From Cinnamomum chago (lineage: Eukaryota > Streptophyta > Magnoliopsida > Laurales > Lauraceae): DNA of 64,000 bases. How positions within the stretch are numbered: position 1 is the first letter of the stretch; every line of letters begins with the position of its first letter. The notes beneath the pieces were generated by a model. That model was given only the letters and a program-made list of their open reading frames with translations, had not been told where the DNA came from and made no database searches. The stretch spans positions 62,182,501 through 62,246,500 of the forward strand of contig CP142457.1 in NCBI GenBank assembly GCA_038049695.1. Reading direction: 5' to 3'. The position numbers and the translations under genes are program-made. Positions 10,915 through 23,408 of this stretch are shown here, piece by piece.

Positions 10915-12938
10915 TCCATTTCCGCATAAAACTTCTCCCCTCTTTATTACTTTATTTTTTCACTCCCTTCTTTAGTATTAGTTATCAATGAAGATTCCAC
11001 GGCCGCAACAAAAAACATTAGCGCCAATTAATCGAAAAAAGAAAACTTGCACCAACAACGAATTTCTAAACTTCCGCATAAAACCTTTTTCGAGGCATTT
11101 AAAAACCATAATCTCTGCTGATGTGGCAATTTCACCTTCCTATAGAAATTGCCTACAGTGCACAAACGCTCCCTAAAAGTTAGATCATGGAATCGGACTA
11201 ATAGGTCATATTCTGATCCTTACGTCTAAACCTGTTTATCTCGGCCTTCCACAGTTGCCATGCATGGTCTGATTACGTAAATCCCTTGACTCCCATTGGT
11301 CCCAAAGCAATCAGATGAGGCCCGCATGAAGAAGAAATGCATGGTCTGATTTTTAACGAAGAAATGATGTTTATACCTGACACAAAGAAACTGACATCCG
11401 CTGGCATTTCTTCTTACAGGAGATTTGGTCGATTGATGTATCTAACTTAGACCAAATCCACTCTTAATTATTAGGAGTAAGTACTACACGTTATCAGAAA
11501 CCCCGCACAGATACATTCAGTAGTCTTCTCTACCGAACCACCCACACAGATTGAGATCAACTTACACGCAGCAGAGCAAGGCAACTTATAGCACCCAGTT
11601 CCTGGCCCTTTTGTGGCATGGAATTGGACCCTTCCAGTAAAGTTATAGAGAGAGTGTTATGGCTTTGGATGGATGTCTAAGTTTTAAGATTTTGGTGGGG
11701 GTCCTCATGCCAACAGCACTGAACCATGGGTGATGCTTGTTTCTTGGCAGTAGGTGATCACTAAGCTTTGGGACCTATTGACTTGATAAACTATTCTACC
11801 CGTTTCTGGAATTAGACTCTCCTAACCGCGCGTCCTTACAATTGATGATGACTCTTTTTACTAAATTAGATGGAATCTGATGACCAAATACAAAGCTTAG
11901 TTTAAGAAACAACACACCTCTTATTCTCCTCTAGCACACGTCTCTTGAGCTAATTTGGTATATCAGCCCAACCGTATTTTGTTGGCAAAACCCACAACAG
12001 CCTGGCTTTAATTTCTAAAAACACCCTTGTCAAGGAGGAAATTATGAGATTTTATTTTTTATTTTTTTTCATCGTTGTGAGATCAATGTCACTTTGGTTT
12101 CATTATAAGTTGGGGTGGTAATTATTAAACTGACTTGTCAAGTCAATCAAGCCTTAACTCAGTCATTCAAAATCTGGGTCGACCTTATCTAATTTTTGGT
12201 TGGGTTTAGGTTGACCCTAGGGCTATCAATTGGCGTGCAGTTTCTATGTTTAGCAGGACGACTAACAGTCTTAATGCACATTCATCTACCCAATTAATAA
12301 ACAGATTGGGTTTGAGTTCATACTTGTTATTTGACTCTCCAACTTGGACCGATTCTACCCAAACTTGGCTAGTTCCTTAATGCTCCTTGGGTTGACCCTT
12401 TTTAACTTCCACATGGATTAGCTTTAACTTTTTCAATCCGTTTAATCAATGGGTCAGGTATAAGTTGAGACTATACATTTCAGTCGAGTGTTCAACCCAA
12501 CATGACCCACTACCACCCCCTATTAACGAGTGATTGATTATCATGCAACAAAACTCCATGCTAGGTTTTTATTATCAAAAGTAAAACCCAGCTTGTCCAA
12601 GAGCTCCCCCATCATGCATGTCAATGGTGATACAAGGGAAGGAAAAGAATAGAAATTAAGACAGATTTGAAAGTGAAAGTTAATATTTGCGACGTACGAT
12701 TCCATCTAAACCTTTCGATCTTTTACCCTATGAATTCCTTATACATTTGAATAGGAGTAGGGCCCATTAAGTTTTATCCTTTTCTCAAGATGTCCACAAA
12801 TAAAATTTTAAAAAATTCTAGAAAAGGGTAGTGCAGTAATTTGACCAAAAGGTTTGGTGTTCCAGCAGTTCACCCAGGGAGGAAAGCGAAAGCCTAGCTC
12901 TAGTCGCAAGTCACAACACAGTCTCAACACCATCGATC
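10915..12938. other. Upstream flank of the BAHD gene
   Basis: Mostly AT-rich intergenic DNA, with the BAHD promoter at its right end. It contains one probable decayed MITE (12111-12522), listed separately. No coding exon is visible. Confidence 0.45.
12111..12522. mobile_element. Possible decayed hAT-like MITE
   Basis: The left end reads TGGGGTGGTAAT; the right end is the complement of TAGGGGGTGGTAGTGGG. The interior repeats short GGGT(C/T)GA-type strings like other MITEs in the window. The flanking 8-mers (TTATAAGT and TTAACGAG) match poorly, so the boundaries are uncertain. Confidence 0.4.
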
Positions 12939-12945
12939 TATAAAA
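12939..12945 (+). promoter_or_regulatory. TATA box of the BAHD-like gene
   Basis: CTATAAAAAA begins 57 bp upstream of the ATG at 12996. Position and sequence suit a plant TATA box with a leader of about 25-30 nt. Confidence 0.6.
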
Positions 12946-12995
12946 AACCCAAACACCATCTCTTAAATGCAGCTGTAACTCTCTCCTCTTCTCCC

Positions 12996-15029
12996 ATGGC
13001 GACGCCCGAAACGACCCCTTCTTTTGCCTCCAAACTACAAATGGTAGCCATGCAGACAGTGGTTCCAGCAAAGGTCATTGACCCGGGACAAAAGCGCCTC
13101 ATTTCAGGCCAAATCCGGCCCGAAATGTACAAAGAACACTTCCACATGGTCCTATACTACAACAAAGCTCACGAAGAAGAAGATGGATGGGTTCTGACAG
13201 GATGGATGAAGGACTCCCTCTCGCGGTCTCTGTCCGAGGAACCCATGCTCGCCGGGAGGCTCCAGCACAGCCCCGACAACAACGAGGGAGAGATGGCGAT
13301 CGCTCTCAACGACTCCGGCGTTAGGCTTGTGAATGCACAGATGGAAGCAACGGTGTCTGAGTTCTTGAATTCAGAAGAGAGAGGGGATGTAGAAGCTCAG
13401 CTAGCCTTTTGGAAGGACGTCGATGAGCAGAATCCTCAGCACTCGGCCTTGTTCTTTGTTCAGGTGAATGTCTGACAGAGTTCGGCGCATATTAGTGAGA
13501 ATAACTAGGATGTGCTAACGTTCACAGTTGTTTGACGGTTGTATTTTGACTGTTTTGACTCAATTGACATAGGCGATTACCGGGCACTTGTATATTGATT
13601 CACAGGTGACTTGGTTTATCAGGGAGGGACCTGGGGTCTGAAATTGATGTGGCCTCTAGGGCAATCCTAGCCCTAGGGTATAGCTAATCTCCTATAACCA
13701 CTTTTTGATTACCCAAAGAGAACATCATGTGACATTTCTAAGCATTATGTATATATAGTTAAGAATTCCAAATTGTGGGTCAACATTTGTTAACAACGAG
13801 CAATTATTGCTTGAAACTATGTGCTAGAGATTTCACCTGATATTGATTTTTGGCAGAAGACTAATCTATAATCACTACTTGCATTTTATAGAGTTTGTGG
13901 TAAGATGGTCAAGGGACTCAGGTCTGGCCTGAATCTGCCTAAACTTGAGTCCGAAGCTGATACGTGAAAGATTCAACCTGTCCAATAGGTCGAAGGGTTG
14001 GGGTCCAATTTAGAGTATGCATGGATCCTTTAATGGACTACACTCAAGCCTCAGTTTGTAGGCCCATTGGACCCACCGATTAGCAATCTGACCCCTTCAC
14101 ATTCACTAACCCCTCATCAGTTGGACACTTATCCTTATGTTAATATCACACTAATTTGTATTATACTCGCCTTAAGGAACTGTTAAAATTTGAGGCCCCA
14201 AAACCTAAGATCTAAGGTATGTGTTGAAACTGGACCAAGATCACTTAAAGCCCTTCAATTCATATCAAGCCTGGATATGAGCCATAGTAGAACAGCCCAA
14301 ATCCGGCCCATCCCAGCCCTAGTAAGTGGGTCACATCAATGTGCCACCCCCATATTTATCAAAGCCACAATAGTGCTCATAAGTTGAACCACTCCTATAA
14401 ATGTTGTATTTCAGGTGACCAGTTTCCAGGGTGATGGCTACTCCATTGGAATCACCAGCAGTCTTCTTCTCGCAGATCCCATACTCATAACCAGCTTCAT
14501 CCACAAGTGGACCTCTGCCCTCAACAATATAATCACCGAAAACAACAACCCCAATATACCCAAGTTTTTCTTCCCAAATTTCAGTAGAACCAAAGAACTC
14601 GGCTCCCCCATCCTCACCCCCGCCCCAAGCAATCCCATCCAATACCAAACCACCATTTATAAGCTCACCGGGGCCCCAGAGCAGAGCCATGCATACAAGA
14701 AGATTGCCGCACTCGCCTTTGGGAAAGCAGGGGAGAAGCTTTCCACCATTTCTGTGATTTTTATCTATCGTTCTGGAGACCGGAAGGTCAGTACATTTAA
14801 GAGAGAAGAAGAAGGGTTGGATGAATCTATAAGGAGCCTTGAAGGTGTGCTGAGTCCCACGAGTTGGGATGATTTAAGGGGTCAGAAGGTATCGTTCTAT
14901 AAAGCCAACATGCCTGTTTGTGTTTCTTATCATATCCTGCCCAAACCTGATGAAGGGGTTGTGTTGATAATGCCACCTTTGGAGGAGGGTAGCTTGGATA
15001 CAACAATCAGCATCACGGTTCCTAAGTAG
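12996..15029 (+). CDS. BAHD acyltransferase-like protein lacking HxxxD and DFGWG
   Basis: Exon 1 is 12996-13463 (156 codons, ending FFVQ); exon 2 is 14415-15029, beginning VTSFQGDGYSIGI. The GT-AG intron of 951 bp is phase 0, at the position common in BAHD genes (Q|VT before the HxxxD region). The product is 360 aa, shorter than the usual 430-460. BAHD enzymes use coenzyme A thioesters to acylate alcohols or amines, with His of HxxxD as general base. Here the matching segment reads SSLLLADP (171-178): Leu173 replaces His and Asp177 is kept. The C-terminal DFGWG motif is also missing; the equivalent region reads FYKANMPVCVSYHILPKP (317-334). The fold is recognisable but catalysis looks lost, so a non-enzymatic role (as proposed for CER2-type BAHD proteins) or relaxed function are alternatives. 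The open frame, TATA box and good splice sites argue against a recent pseudogene. Confidence 0.85.
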
Positions 15030-15669
15030 AGAGAACTGGAACTATTAAGCAGTGTTCATGTGCTACATTTATATATCTTCGTCTCTTTGGTTGTTGTTTC
15101 AGTTTAATTATAATCATTGAGTTCGTGTAGCATCTATTAATTAAGGAAGGGTGGCTAGAGTGGATTCCCTTTATATTTCATGACATGTAATTTAACATTG
15201 TGCATGCTTTTGCTGTCGAATTTAAGAGTAGAATTGTGTTAATGTTCTTTAAATAATGAAAGAAATAGCAAACTCATGATTGGCCATATGGAGAAATGTT
15301 GGGGTTGGGGTGTTTTGGCAATTTTACATGGTCATTGTCATGGACTTCCACCCAGTACACTTGGTGCATGTGTCTATTGGGTACTAAACCATTCATCTTG
15401 TAGGAGTTAACGTTGATGTGCCATTATCCGAAAAACCAGTACTGTTTGAACTACACTGACCCTTCATCTGAGGGAAATTGTTTGTAATTATGGTGGTGCT
15501 TAAATGTTTTTCCTTAAAAATGTCTACTTCCTATGAAACTCACCTAGATGCATGAAAATCAAGAGAGTTCCGGCGATAGATAGGTGTATGGATTAGGGCT
15601 ACAAACAAAATCGAATCCGATGAGATGATCATGGGCCTTAATTAAGTTGAAGTCCTCAAAGCTTAATGG

Positions 15670-15719
<50 letters not shown>

Positions 15720-17092
15720 CAGTGAAAGTTGCTGTCACAAAACTCAATGGTTGCTAATATCTTGATCATTATTAAACTAAAACCAGTGTTAATTCAAGGC
15801 GGATACGTGATGTAATATATAATTCTCCAAATGAAAATGAAAAACACAAATAGTTAGAGGAGTAGAAGTTTTGCTATTAAAAAGAACAACTTTTTTATGT
15901 GTTATGTGTTGAGCACATTCATTGGGCCCAGGGGGCATCCTCTACCACCTTCTCATTGCCGATCAGTATTCAGAAGTACTCACATGGTAACCGCTTCTAT
16001 TTGGGAAATGCTTCTATGAATGCGCTAGTCATGTGATTGGCCAATGTTTCAATAATTAGATGTGTTGCAAAGCAGACAAGAAAGACATGCATAAAAAAAC
16101 TTCTGCTGGGGAATAAAATTTACAGCAGGTTTGTGTAATGGAGGGAGAAGCATTCTGCGGAGTTCAATAATGTATGTTTTGGCTATCTTTTGTACCTGAT
16201 CTTTTGTTTTAATGAAACCCCCTGTTTCAAGCAAAAAGGGGAAAAAAATCCACTGACTTTTGCATTCCAAAACCGAATGATTATGAAGCAGATTAAGTTT
16301 TCGAAATGAATCCAAAGCAGATCATGAAATAGAATAGAAAAAAATGGCCATGCCTTGATTTTTTATTTTATTTTTTTCTTTTTCTTATGGGATCTTTCAA
16401 GCAAAAGAGTGACACGGTACTTATTGACACTCTCAATTGTGTCTTTAGTCATTACCCAAACTAAAAAAGAAAAGAAAAGAAATCTCGAATTATGGATAAG
16501 TTGTATGAACAAAATTAAGATGATCAAATGACTGGATGTCCGAATAATGGCCATTGATTAAAGTAGATAGCTAAGTAGTTCGTAAAGGGCATTTTTGTTT
16601 GATCGCTATTCAATTCCTAGGAATTCTAGTTGATGTCTTCCTATTAAAAAAAGGAGCTAAAATTGAAGTGTAAAGGTGAAGGTCCAGGGCCGTCAAATAG
16701 TCGTCCCTTCTGTAGAAAATGATTACTTAGTCATCACCCTTATAAATAAAATCCATAGAAAAGTGATGGTCCTAATTAAGTCTCAAATAAAAGTTCAATC
16801 ATTCAATAGACACCTCTTTACTATTAATTCCTTGGAATTCAATACAAATTAGGCAAACAAATGGCCCTTATGAATACAAATTGGATAGACCTTCAGATAA
16901 TGCTTCTTACTATATATATTAATTCCTAGGACTTCAGTACAAAGTAGGCAAATTAACGACCCTAAAGAATACAAATTGGATTGTGACCTTCAGCTAATGT
17001 TAAAACCAAAATCCAACCATTAGATTGCTTATTTTTTAAAATTTTCCAAGATGATATGGATCTCCTGTGCATGCGGAAGGATGTATAAACCC
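15030..17092. other. 3' flank of the BAHD gene and intergenic DNA
   Basis: BAHD 3' UTR region with AT-rich sequence and an AATAAT string near 15255, then a long TA microsatellite and non-coding DNA. No gene or RNA gene seen. Confidence 0.45.
15671..15714. repeat. (TA)22 microsatellite
   Basis: A pure run of 22 TA units, likely polymorphic in length. No gene overlaps it. Confidence 0.97.
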
Positions 17093-17095
17093 TAA

Positions 17096-17354
17096 GGGCT
17101 TGTTTGGCAACTCTACCTTTAGAGTCAAATAAGGTAAAGCCCCAATTTCTATAAGAAAAAAAAATTCCTACCAAAACACTTTAATTCAAATTTCCCACCA
17201 TATTTAAAAATAAATAAATAAATAAGCAACCTCATTTCTCCACTAAAAGACAAAAAAAAAAAAAAAAAAAAAAAACTCCACTTTTCAATAAAAAAAGTCA
17301 AAAGGATTCCATCACAAACAACAAAAAATAAAATACCAACATAAAAACAAACCC
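17096..17354. mobile_element. PIF/Harbinger (Tourist-like) MITE
   Basis: A 259-bp AT-rich element starting GGGCTTGTTTGGCAAC and ending with the complement of GGGTTTGTTTTTATG. TAA sits on both sides (17093-17095 and 17355-17357), the 3-bp duplication typical of PIF/Harbinger. It contains a poly-A run and no coding capacity. Confidence 0.7.
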
Positions 17355-17357
17355 TAA

Positions 17358-20355
17358 GGAGTTCTGAATAGAGAAAACTCTCGCTAATATCATTTCAAAT
17401 GCAGGACCAGAGCTGGGTGGTTTTCATTTTAGGCCAGTTGGTCAAATAAGCAAAGCCATCCACCAAACAATTTTAACAGTAATACTCAATGCCCAAATAT
17501 CAAGCAACTAATCTTGTATAGAAATACTAAAACAGAGAGATAATAGAAGGGAGTATATATATATTAATCAGACTTAGTTTAGAAGACTTTGATTACAAAC
17601 TGTTTGGAAGGTTCATCACATTAGACAACTATTTCATAGCAAAATATAAATAGTCAACAAGCAATTCAATCTCAAACAAGTTTGCAACTTCAAATATCTT
17701 ATGTTCAGATTCTTATAATTAAGAGCACATAATACTCTGAATTCAACACTTGGGCCTAACGGAATCTTGTTTGGGTAGATTTATAAGTAATCATATAGTT
17801 GGCAGACCTCATCTGACCCACCTAATCAGATGTCCATTGCCTGCCTAATATTTCCTTTGAAGTTTTAGTAGTTGGGCGGATTTAGGATCCAACCAATGAT
17901 CTCATCATTGGGACCACTGCCTTTGACATTTGCAAATCACTCACCTTTATTTTTCCATATAAAGAGAGAAATCAAACAAATTATCAAAGATTGAGATCAT
18001 GACAGCGCCATTACTGTCTAAACAAAACCCTCTTATTTTATACCATTCAATAGCTACCAGCCATCTTGAAATTGCTGATGCACCTTCTTTCTCTCACAAT
18101 TTATCTCTTGGGGAGGTTAGGTGGAATATGAAATGACCAACCAATACAAATGTATGATATTTAAAACAACTGAGATTGGAATGCTGGGGAAGGCGTTTAC
18201 ATGAGAAAGAACTGAGAAGGCTCATGGTTTTGGTTTGGGTTAGGTTGTCTTGGTCTTTGCCCAGATTTTACATCATTAGCTTTAAATGATGTGTTATTAT
18301 AATATAGAAGAACGGGAATGATATATCTTTATAGAATTGGGATCATCTAAGGATTTTCAGCACGGTGACCGTGAGTAGATGAATCATGGTCTGTCATGTC
18401 ACCGTGAGCAGCACTTACCCGGATGTATGCCAAGCTGTTATATCTTTATATGGATGTGGACTTTGCGTTATTTCTTTACACACTTTCGAAATTGCCTTCT
18501 ATGATTCTTCCTGAGAGAGGCCTGTTTAGTTGTGAGATTAGTTTGATTTGTGAAAGAAGACATTTATGCCTATCCAGACATTGAGATCATAGTCCTAGCC
18601 ATCCGACTTGACCCACAAAGCTCAGATTGCCATATTAATTTATATGCAGACATACAAGAATCCTTGATGTAATATTTACTTATCATCGATCATTTTCATA
18701 CAATGAATCGTAATTGGCATGAATATCTTATATACTGATTGAAGTGGTATCCATCGATGCATAGAGATGAGCATTGTCATATCTGTTGGAGAGATGTATG
18801 CATATAAAAATTGTTAGAGATCCAAGGGAATGAGTAAGCTTTAGGTTGAAATCTTGAATATGAGATTATCTTCTCTATATCTCTTACATCCACATATGTA
18901 TATGGGTGCAAAAGAAAAGACAGAGGGTTATCTATGCAACTTGATTCTACGTGCTGAGCCAAGTCAATTGGCCGTTTGGGTCACAAGACAACTCTGGCAA
19001 GTCAACTCGTAATGATTTTTTTCAAAGCTAGCTAATGATGGACCATGTGGCATAAAATTCCTGCTTATTAGCAAATACCAAGTGGGACTAATCACAGACA
19101 AGGAAACAATAAATTGGATAGTCAAAATAATTCTCCCTTCGATTGGATCGGCTGTCACAGATCAAACGGCTCAAAGCAATTTTTGGGGCTAAATTTTGAC
19201 TCGTCTTATATCTATGTCCAGTCTTATTCTTAGTGAGGCCTGTGGAGTGATATGGACCCAGCCATGTTCCCAGTTAGTGGCTGACCACCAAATTGGTGCC
19301 AAAGAACAAAAAAAATCTGTATTGCGTAGTTGGTGGGTGACAAACAAAGGAAGGTAACATTTACACTCCAATAAACTGGATGGAAGTCAGACAGACAATG
19401 GGCCCAAGATTATGGGTCCCATCACTGTTTAGGTGGAACTCAACCAGTACTGGATCTGTTTGGATTCACATTTTCTGCCTACAACCACCTCTCCAACAGA
19501 AAACGTCATTACAAGAAGAAGATTGGAAAAGCAGTACGTAAGACCATTGAAAACATGACAACTCAAACATTATATGTAGCTCTAGTTAGGAGAAGGTTGG
19601 TTGCTTCGCCGGTCAATGATGTGGCCCAGATGAGTGATGAAATAGATGATCTAAACTGTTGGTGACAATGACAGAAATCTACCATTGCTGAATTCACATA
19701 GTCTGTTAGCTTTGACCATTTTTTTTTTTTTTTTTTGCAGGAAGAGTAATGCCCACGTTTGCTTGTACAGCAATTTACTACGCAGAAAAGCAAAAGAACT
19801 AAGAACAAGGCACAAGCATTATTTTAAAACATGTCCTTAAGAACATAGCATATTATCAAAGTAAATGTGCCCTGCTTGTATGGCTTTTTTTCAAAATCAC
19901 AAGCAAATGGGAGTTTGACCCATCTCAGATTAATCATTTATAAAATATAGCATTATTATATTATAGAAAACCCGCATATTTATTTGTGATCAAGCTCCCA
20001 TCCGAATTAGTTTGGTGAGGGCCAATACAAAATGGAGACAAATCTTTGATCTGGAATCAGTTATAATTACTTCGAAAGCATCCTAATCCTTCTGTCAAGA
20101 TGACAGAGAAGCCTTATACTTAATCACCCTGTGGACCACAGAATATGGAACTGGTAGCAGCCAAAGTCAGCTGCTCTCTAATGATTAATAGGCAATTAGA
20201 GACATTAGGTAGAGTCAAGAAAATTAACAAAGAGGACAGATAGCAATTAAACTAAAATAATGGATAGTTGTTGGAGGCAACACGTTCTAGCCTTCCAACT
20301 CCTTAAAAGATACATAATACTGAGTTCATGATATCCCAGATAGACAATAGTTGTC
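17358..20355. other. Intergenic region upstream of the phytocyanin
   Basis: About 3 kb of AT-rich DNA. A small odd-length palindrome, CACGGTGACCGTG, lies at 18361-18373, with a partial echo 25 bp further on. A poly-T run lies near 19720. No exon-like frames or tRNA-like folds were found. Confidence 0.4.
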
Positions 20356-20363
20356 TATATAAA
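20356..20363 (+). promoter_or_regulatory. TATA box of the phytocyanin gene
   Basis: TATATAAA lies 88 bp upstream of the ATG, predicting a leader of roughly 55-60 nt. Confidence 0.7.
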
Positions 20364-20443
20364 GCGGTGTTCATAGGGCCCTTTGAGTCTCGTCCATCAT
20401 CATATTTTCAATTAGTGAGGTAATTGCAATTGCCCAAAGAGCC

Positions 20444-23408
20444 ATGTCCAGAGCAGTTGCCTTACTAATTTTTCTTTTGACTGTTCCGGCCTGCTATGCC
20501 ACTGATTATATGGTGGGCGGCACCACAGGGTGGGATACCAGCGGAGACTATACTACTTGGGTTTCTGGCAAGACATTCAGCGTTGGAGACTCCCTCTGTA
20601 AGCTTACATACTTTCCATCTTCCATGCCAATCAATTGATATGGACTAGTAGTAGATGTATAGATATTGGTACGTTTGTACATCCACTTTTTTATGGAAAA
20701 AACATAAAAAAGTGGAGACAGTTTGCTTCAATGCTAAATGTTCCACATTAGCTTTTTCTTTTTCTTTTTTTCATTTTTTTTTTGTGAAAAATTGCATCCT
20801 ATGTAGGGGTCGGATTTGATTTCGATGTAAAAGGTAGTCCGCATAACCAATTTTCTGCAGTGCTGCACAAAGATGCCCTTATTCTCTTCAAGAGACTAGA
20901 CAAATAGACACCATCCTATTTATGGATAATAGGTGCGCTCTGATTCACAGCAGTGTACTATGAAATGGGCCGGAATTTAGTTGTACAGACCATTGTTTTG
21001 TTAACATGGGTCACTCTTTACTTGACCCGTGCTTGAGACACTCTTGTTTCTCAAATTCTCTCTTCATTCAATGTTTTTGGCCTTCCCCTCTAACAAGGCA
21101 CCTTGGTTTGCAAACAGTATAGTATATATATATTTGCCGGTTAGATCCCAAATTAACTACGTACTCACTGTTCCATAGTATGAATGATTGGAACATAAAA
21201 TATAAGAAAACTGTGTGACATGTAATGGTTAATGTGGCAGCTAGGTGCGCTGAGCTCCATAAACTCTTCTCCTATTTTTCTTTGAGATCACACCCTGTAA
21301 ACTATATATTTATTTCTAGTACCTGCTGTGAGCAAGAGGGGACTCCCCTTGTTTTTGTAGTCTTTCCCTTTCAATAAATGAATCCAAAAAAAAAAAACTA
21401 TATATGTATTATATTATATAATTATCTGTGTAAAGGTCCACGTAAATATTATTAGATGGCTTACTTCACCTATCCTTGTCTCCTTCCCCCTTAATTTGCC
21501 ATATGTGAGGGAGACTGCTTCCATCTAGGAAGCTAAAGAGGGCTTTGATCCATGAACAAACATAATTTTGAATTGTGAGCTCTAACCAACTACCAACATT
21601 CCCAGTGTCAAGGATGGAGGGAGGATATTTTTCAGGGTAAAAAACATAAAATTTTCTCAAACTTGAAGTGGGTTTTGGCCACCACCAGCCCCATTCTAGT
21701 TTTATCCCTGGACATAAGGTCACTATCATTATGGGAATCCGAAGTTGAAGGAGTGGAACTCCACAGTGGAGCCCATTTAGAAAATCTGAATCCATCAAAA
21801 TTTACGCAGATATCATCAAATTATTATTCTCCTTTTGAACCGCTACTTAGAAATATATTGGTGGAGGGGATGGGACTCATCTTTAACAATTCGGGTCATC
21901 ACTATATATGTGCCCCCCACAATATTGGAGTTCCAGGCATGTGTAATAGCTGCGAAGGATCCGGACTCATTTTATTAGAATAGGAGTACATCCAAGTTCT
22001 GTCAGCCCCAGCTCTGCTTGTGTTTGGTGACACAAACTCGGATGATCACATGGGGCACTTAATCAAGGTTCCTTAATCTTCATCACCCAAATTGAGTGCA
22101 TAGTTAATCCGAAGGTCTAGTCCATTCGGATGGGTGCCAAGCCCATGAGACTAGTGCAAATCAAGGGAAAAATGGGACAAATGCCTGTTTGGTGTTGAAA
22201 AGGCATATATTTTCAATATATTACATGTATTTATAATTAGAGATTTTGCTCATGTTTCATAGAGGAACTGTTTCTGGGTGAACATATAATCAATCAAAAC
22301 TCTTCCTATGCACCTACCCCTCCACCATTTGGCATTCATCCCAATATAACATCTATGGAACTGAAAAAAACTGTTGGATTTTGAAACAAAAATAAGAGAG
22401 AAATCACTTATAAAATCATTGAAACTTTTAAGACCTAAAGATCAGTTGCTATATTGGGGAAATGCTTACCCCCGGAGCAGACTTATATGACTTATATATG
22501 CAATCCCACATGTGAGTCTCACTTACATGCAAGGTTACTAACCAGAGAGGGGCCATAGGACAGATTGAATGGGTCTCTTCACGGATAGCAGGATTAAAAA
22601 AATCAGCACCACTAGATTATCCTTGCCATTCATACACATGTTGTTCGCGCTGGCATGATTCTGACCTTTATTTTTAGTGCAAGCGTAGTTGGTCATCTCA
22701 TCGCTTTAACCAGATCATGAGAATTGAATCGCAACGTGCACTGATATTTTATGTTTTTATTTGGCTAATCTTCTTCTTCCTGCCAATCTGTCTTTATGTA
22801 ACATATGCTTGAATCGGTCAACCAGTAGATGAACAGAAATAATATTGACATGCCTCTTGACCAATTGCATGAAGCCTTGCCGGAAGGATGGAAATGACTA
22901 ACCCTTGTCTCTTCTCTGTGTGTCTGTTGCTACAGCGTTCATCTATGGGAGTTTACATACGGTAGATGAAGTTAACAAAGCCGACTATGATAGCTGCACT
23001 GCAACCAACGCCATCAGCTCCTTCAACAATGGAAACACCACCATAACTCTCAGCAAGACCGGACCCCATTACTTCATTTGCTCCACACCTAACCACTGCA
23101 TTCAAGGGATGAAGCTGGCTGTCTCTGTCTCCGCTGCCGCAAGTAGCCCCCCCGCACCCACTGTGTCTCTGCCGCCTTCTACAACCCCATCTCCGGTCTC
23201 GTCGATGGCCCCATCTCCGGCTTCATCGTCTGCGCCTTCACCTACCCCTGGCACCACTCCATCTGGTCTCACTCCTCCTACCAGCTCAAAAACCCCGACC
23301 ACACCAACACCTACTGGCAATGGAGCAATGGGCAGCTTCAAACGGATGGATGCTTTGGTGTTGGGAGCTTCCATTGTCTTTGGTCCCTTGCTTGTACTCA
23401 TGGGCTAG
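20444..23408 (+). CDS. Phytocyanin (uclacyanin-type blue copper protein), GPI-anchored
   Basis: Exon 1 is 20444-20597; exon 2 is 22936-23408. The GT-AG intron is 2,338 bp, phase 1, at the position typical of phytocyanins. The protein is 208 aa: signal peptide (about 1-20), plastocyanin-like domain (about 21-117), a Pro/Ser/Thr-rich arabinogalactan-type linker (about 120-180) and a hydrophobic C-terminus for GPI anchoring. Copper ligands are His59, Cys100, His105 and Met110; Cys72 and Cys106 can form the conserved disulphide. A Met axial ligand marks the uclacyanin rather than the stellacyanin (Gln) type. It would act in electron transfer or signalling at the outer plasma membrane or wall. AATAAA at 23571 is a candidate poly(A) signal. 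The intron is long for the family and holds a retroposed LINE tail. Confidence 0.92.
21310..21395 (+). mobile_element. Tiny retroposed LINE 3' tail in the phytocyanin intron
   Basis: An 86-bp segment ending in a LINE-like 3' end (CCTTTCAATAAATGAATCC plus poly-A) is bounded by the 10-bp direct repeat AACTATATAT at 21300-21309 and 21396-21405. This is the signature of a severely 5'-truncated target-primed insertion. Family identity with the LINE at 37.6-40.3 kb is possible but unproven. Confidence 0.6.

Noticed and set aside
13000..13150. Antisense open frames opposite BAHD exon 1
   Set aside because: They are shadows of the plus-strand exon, which has family homology, a TATA box and good splice sites.
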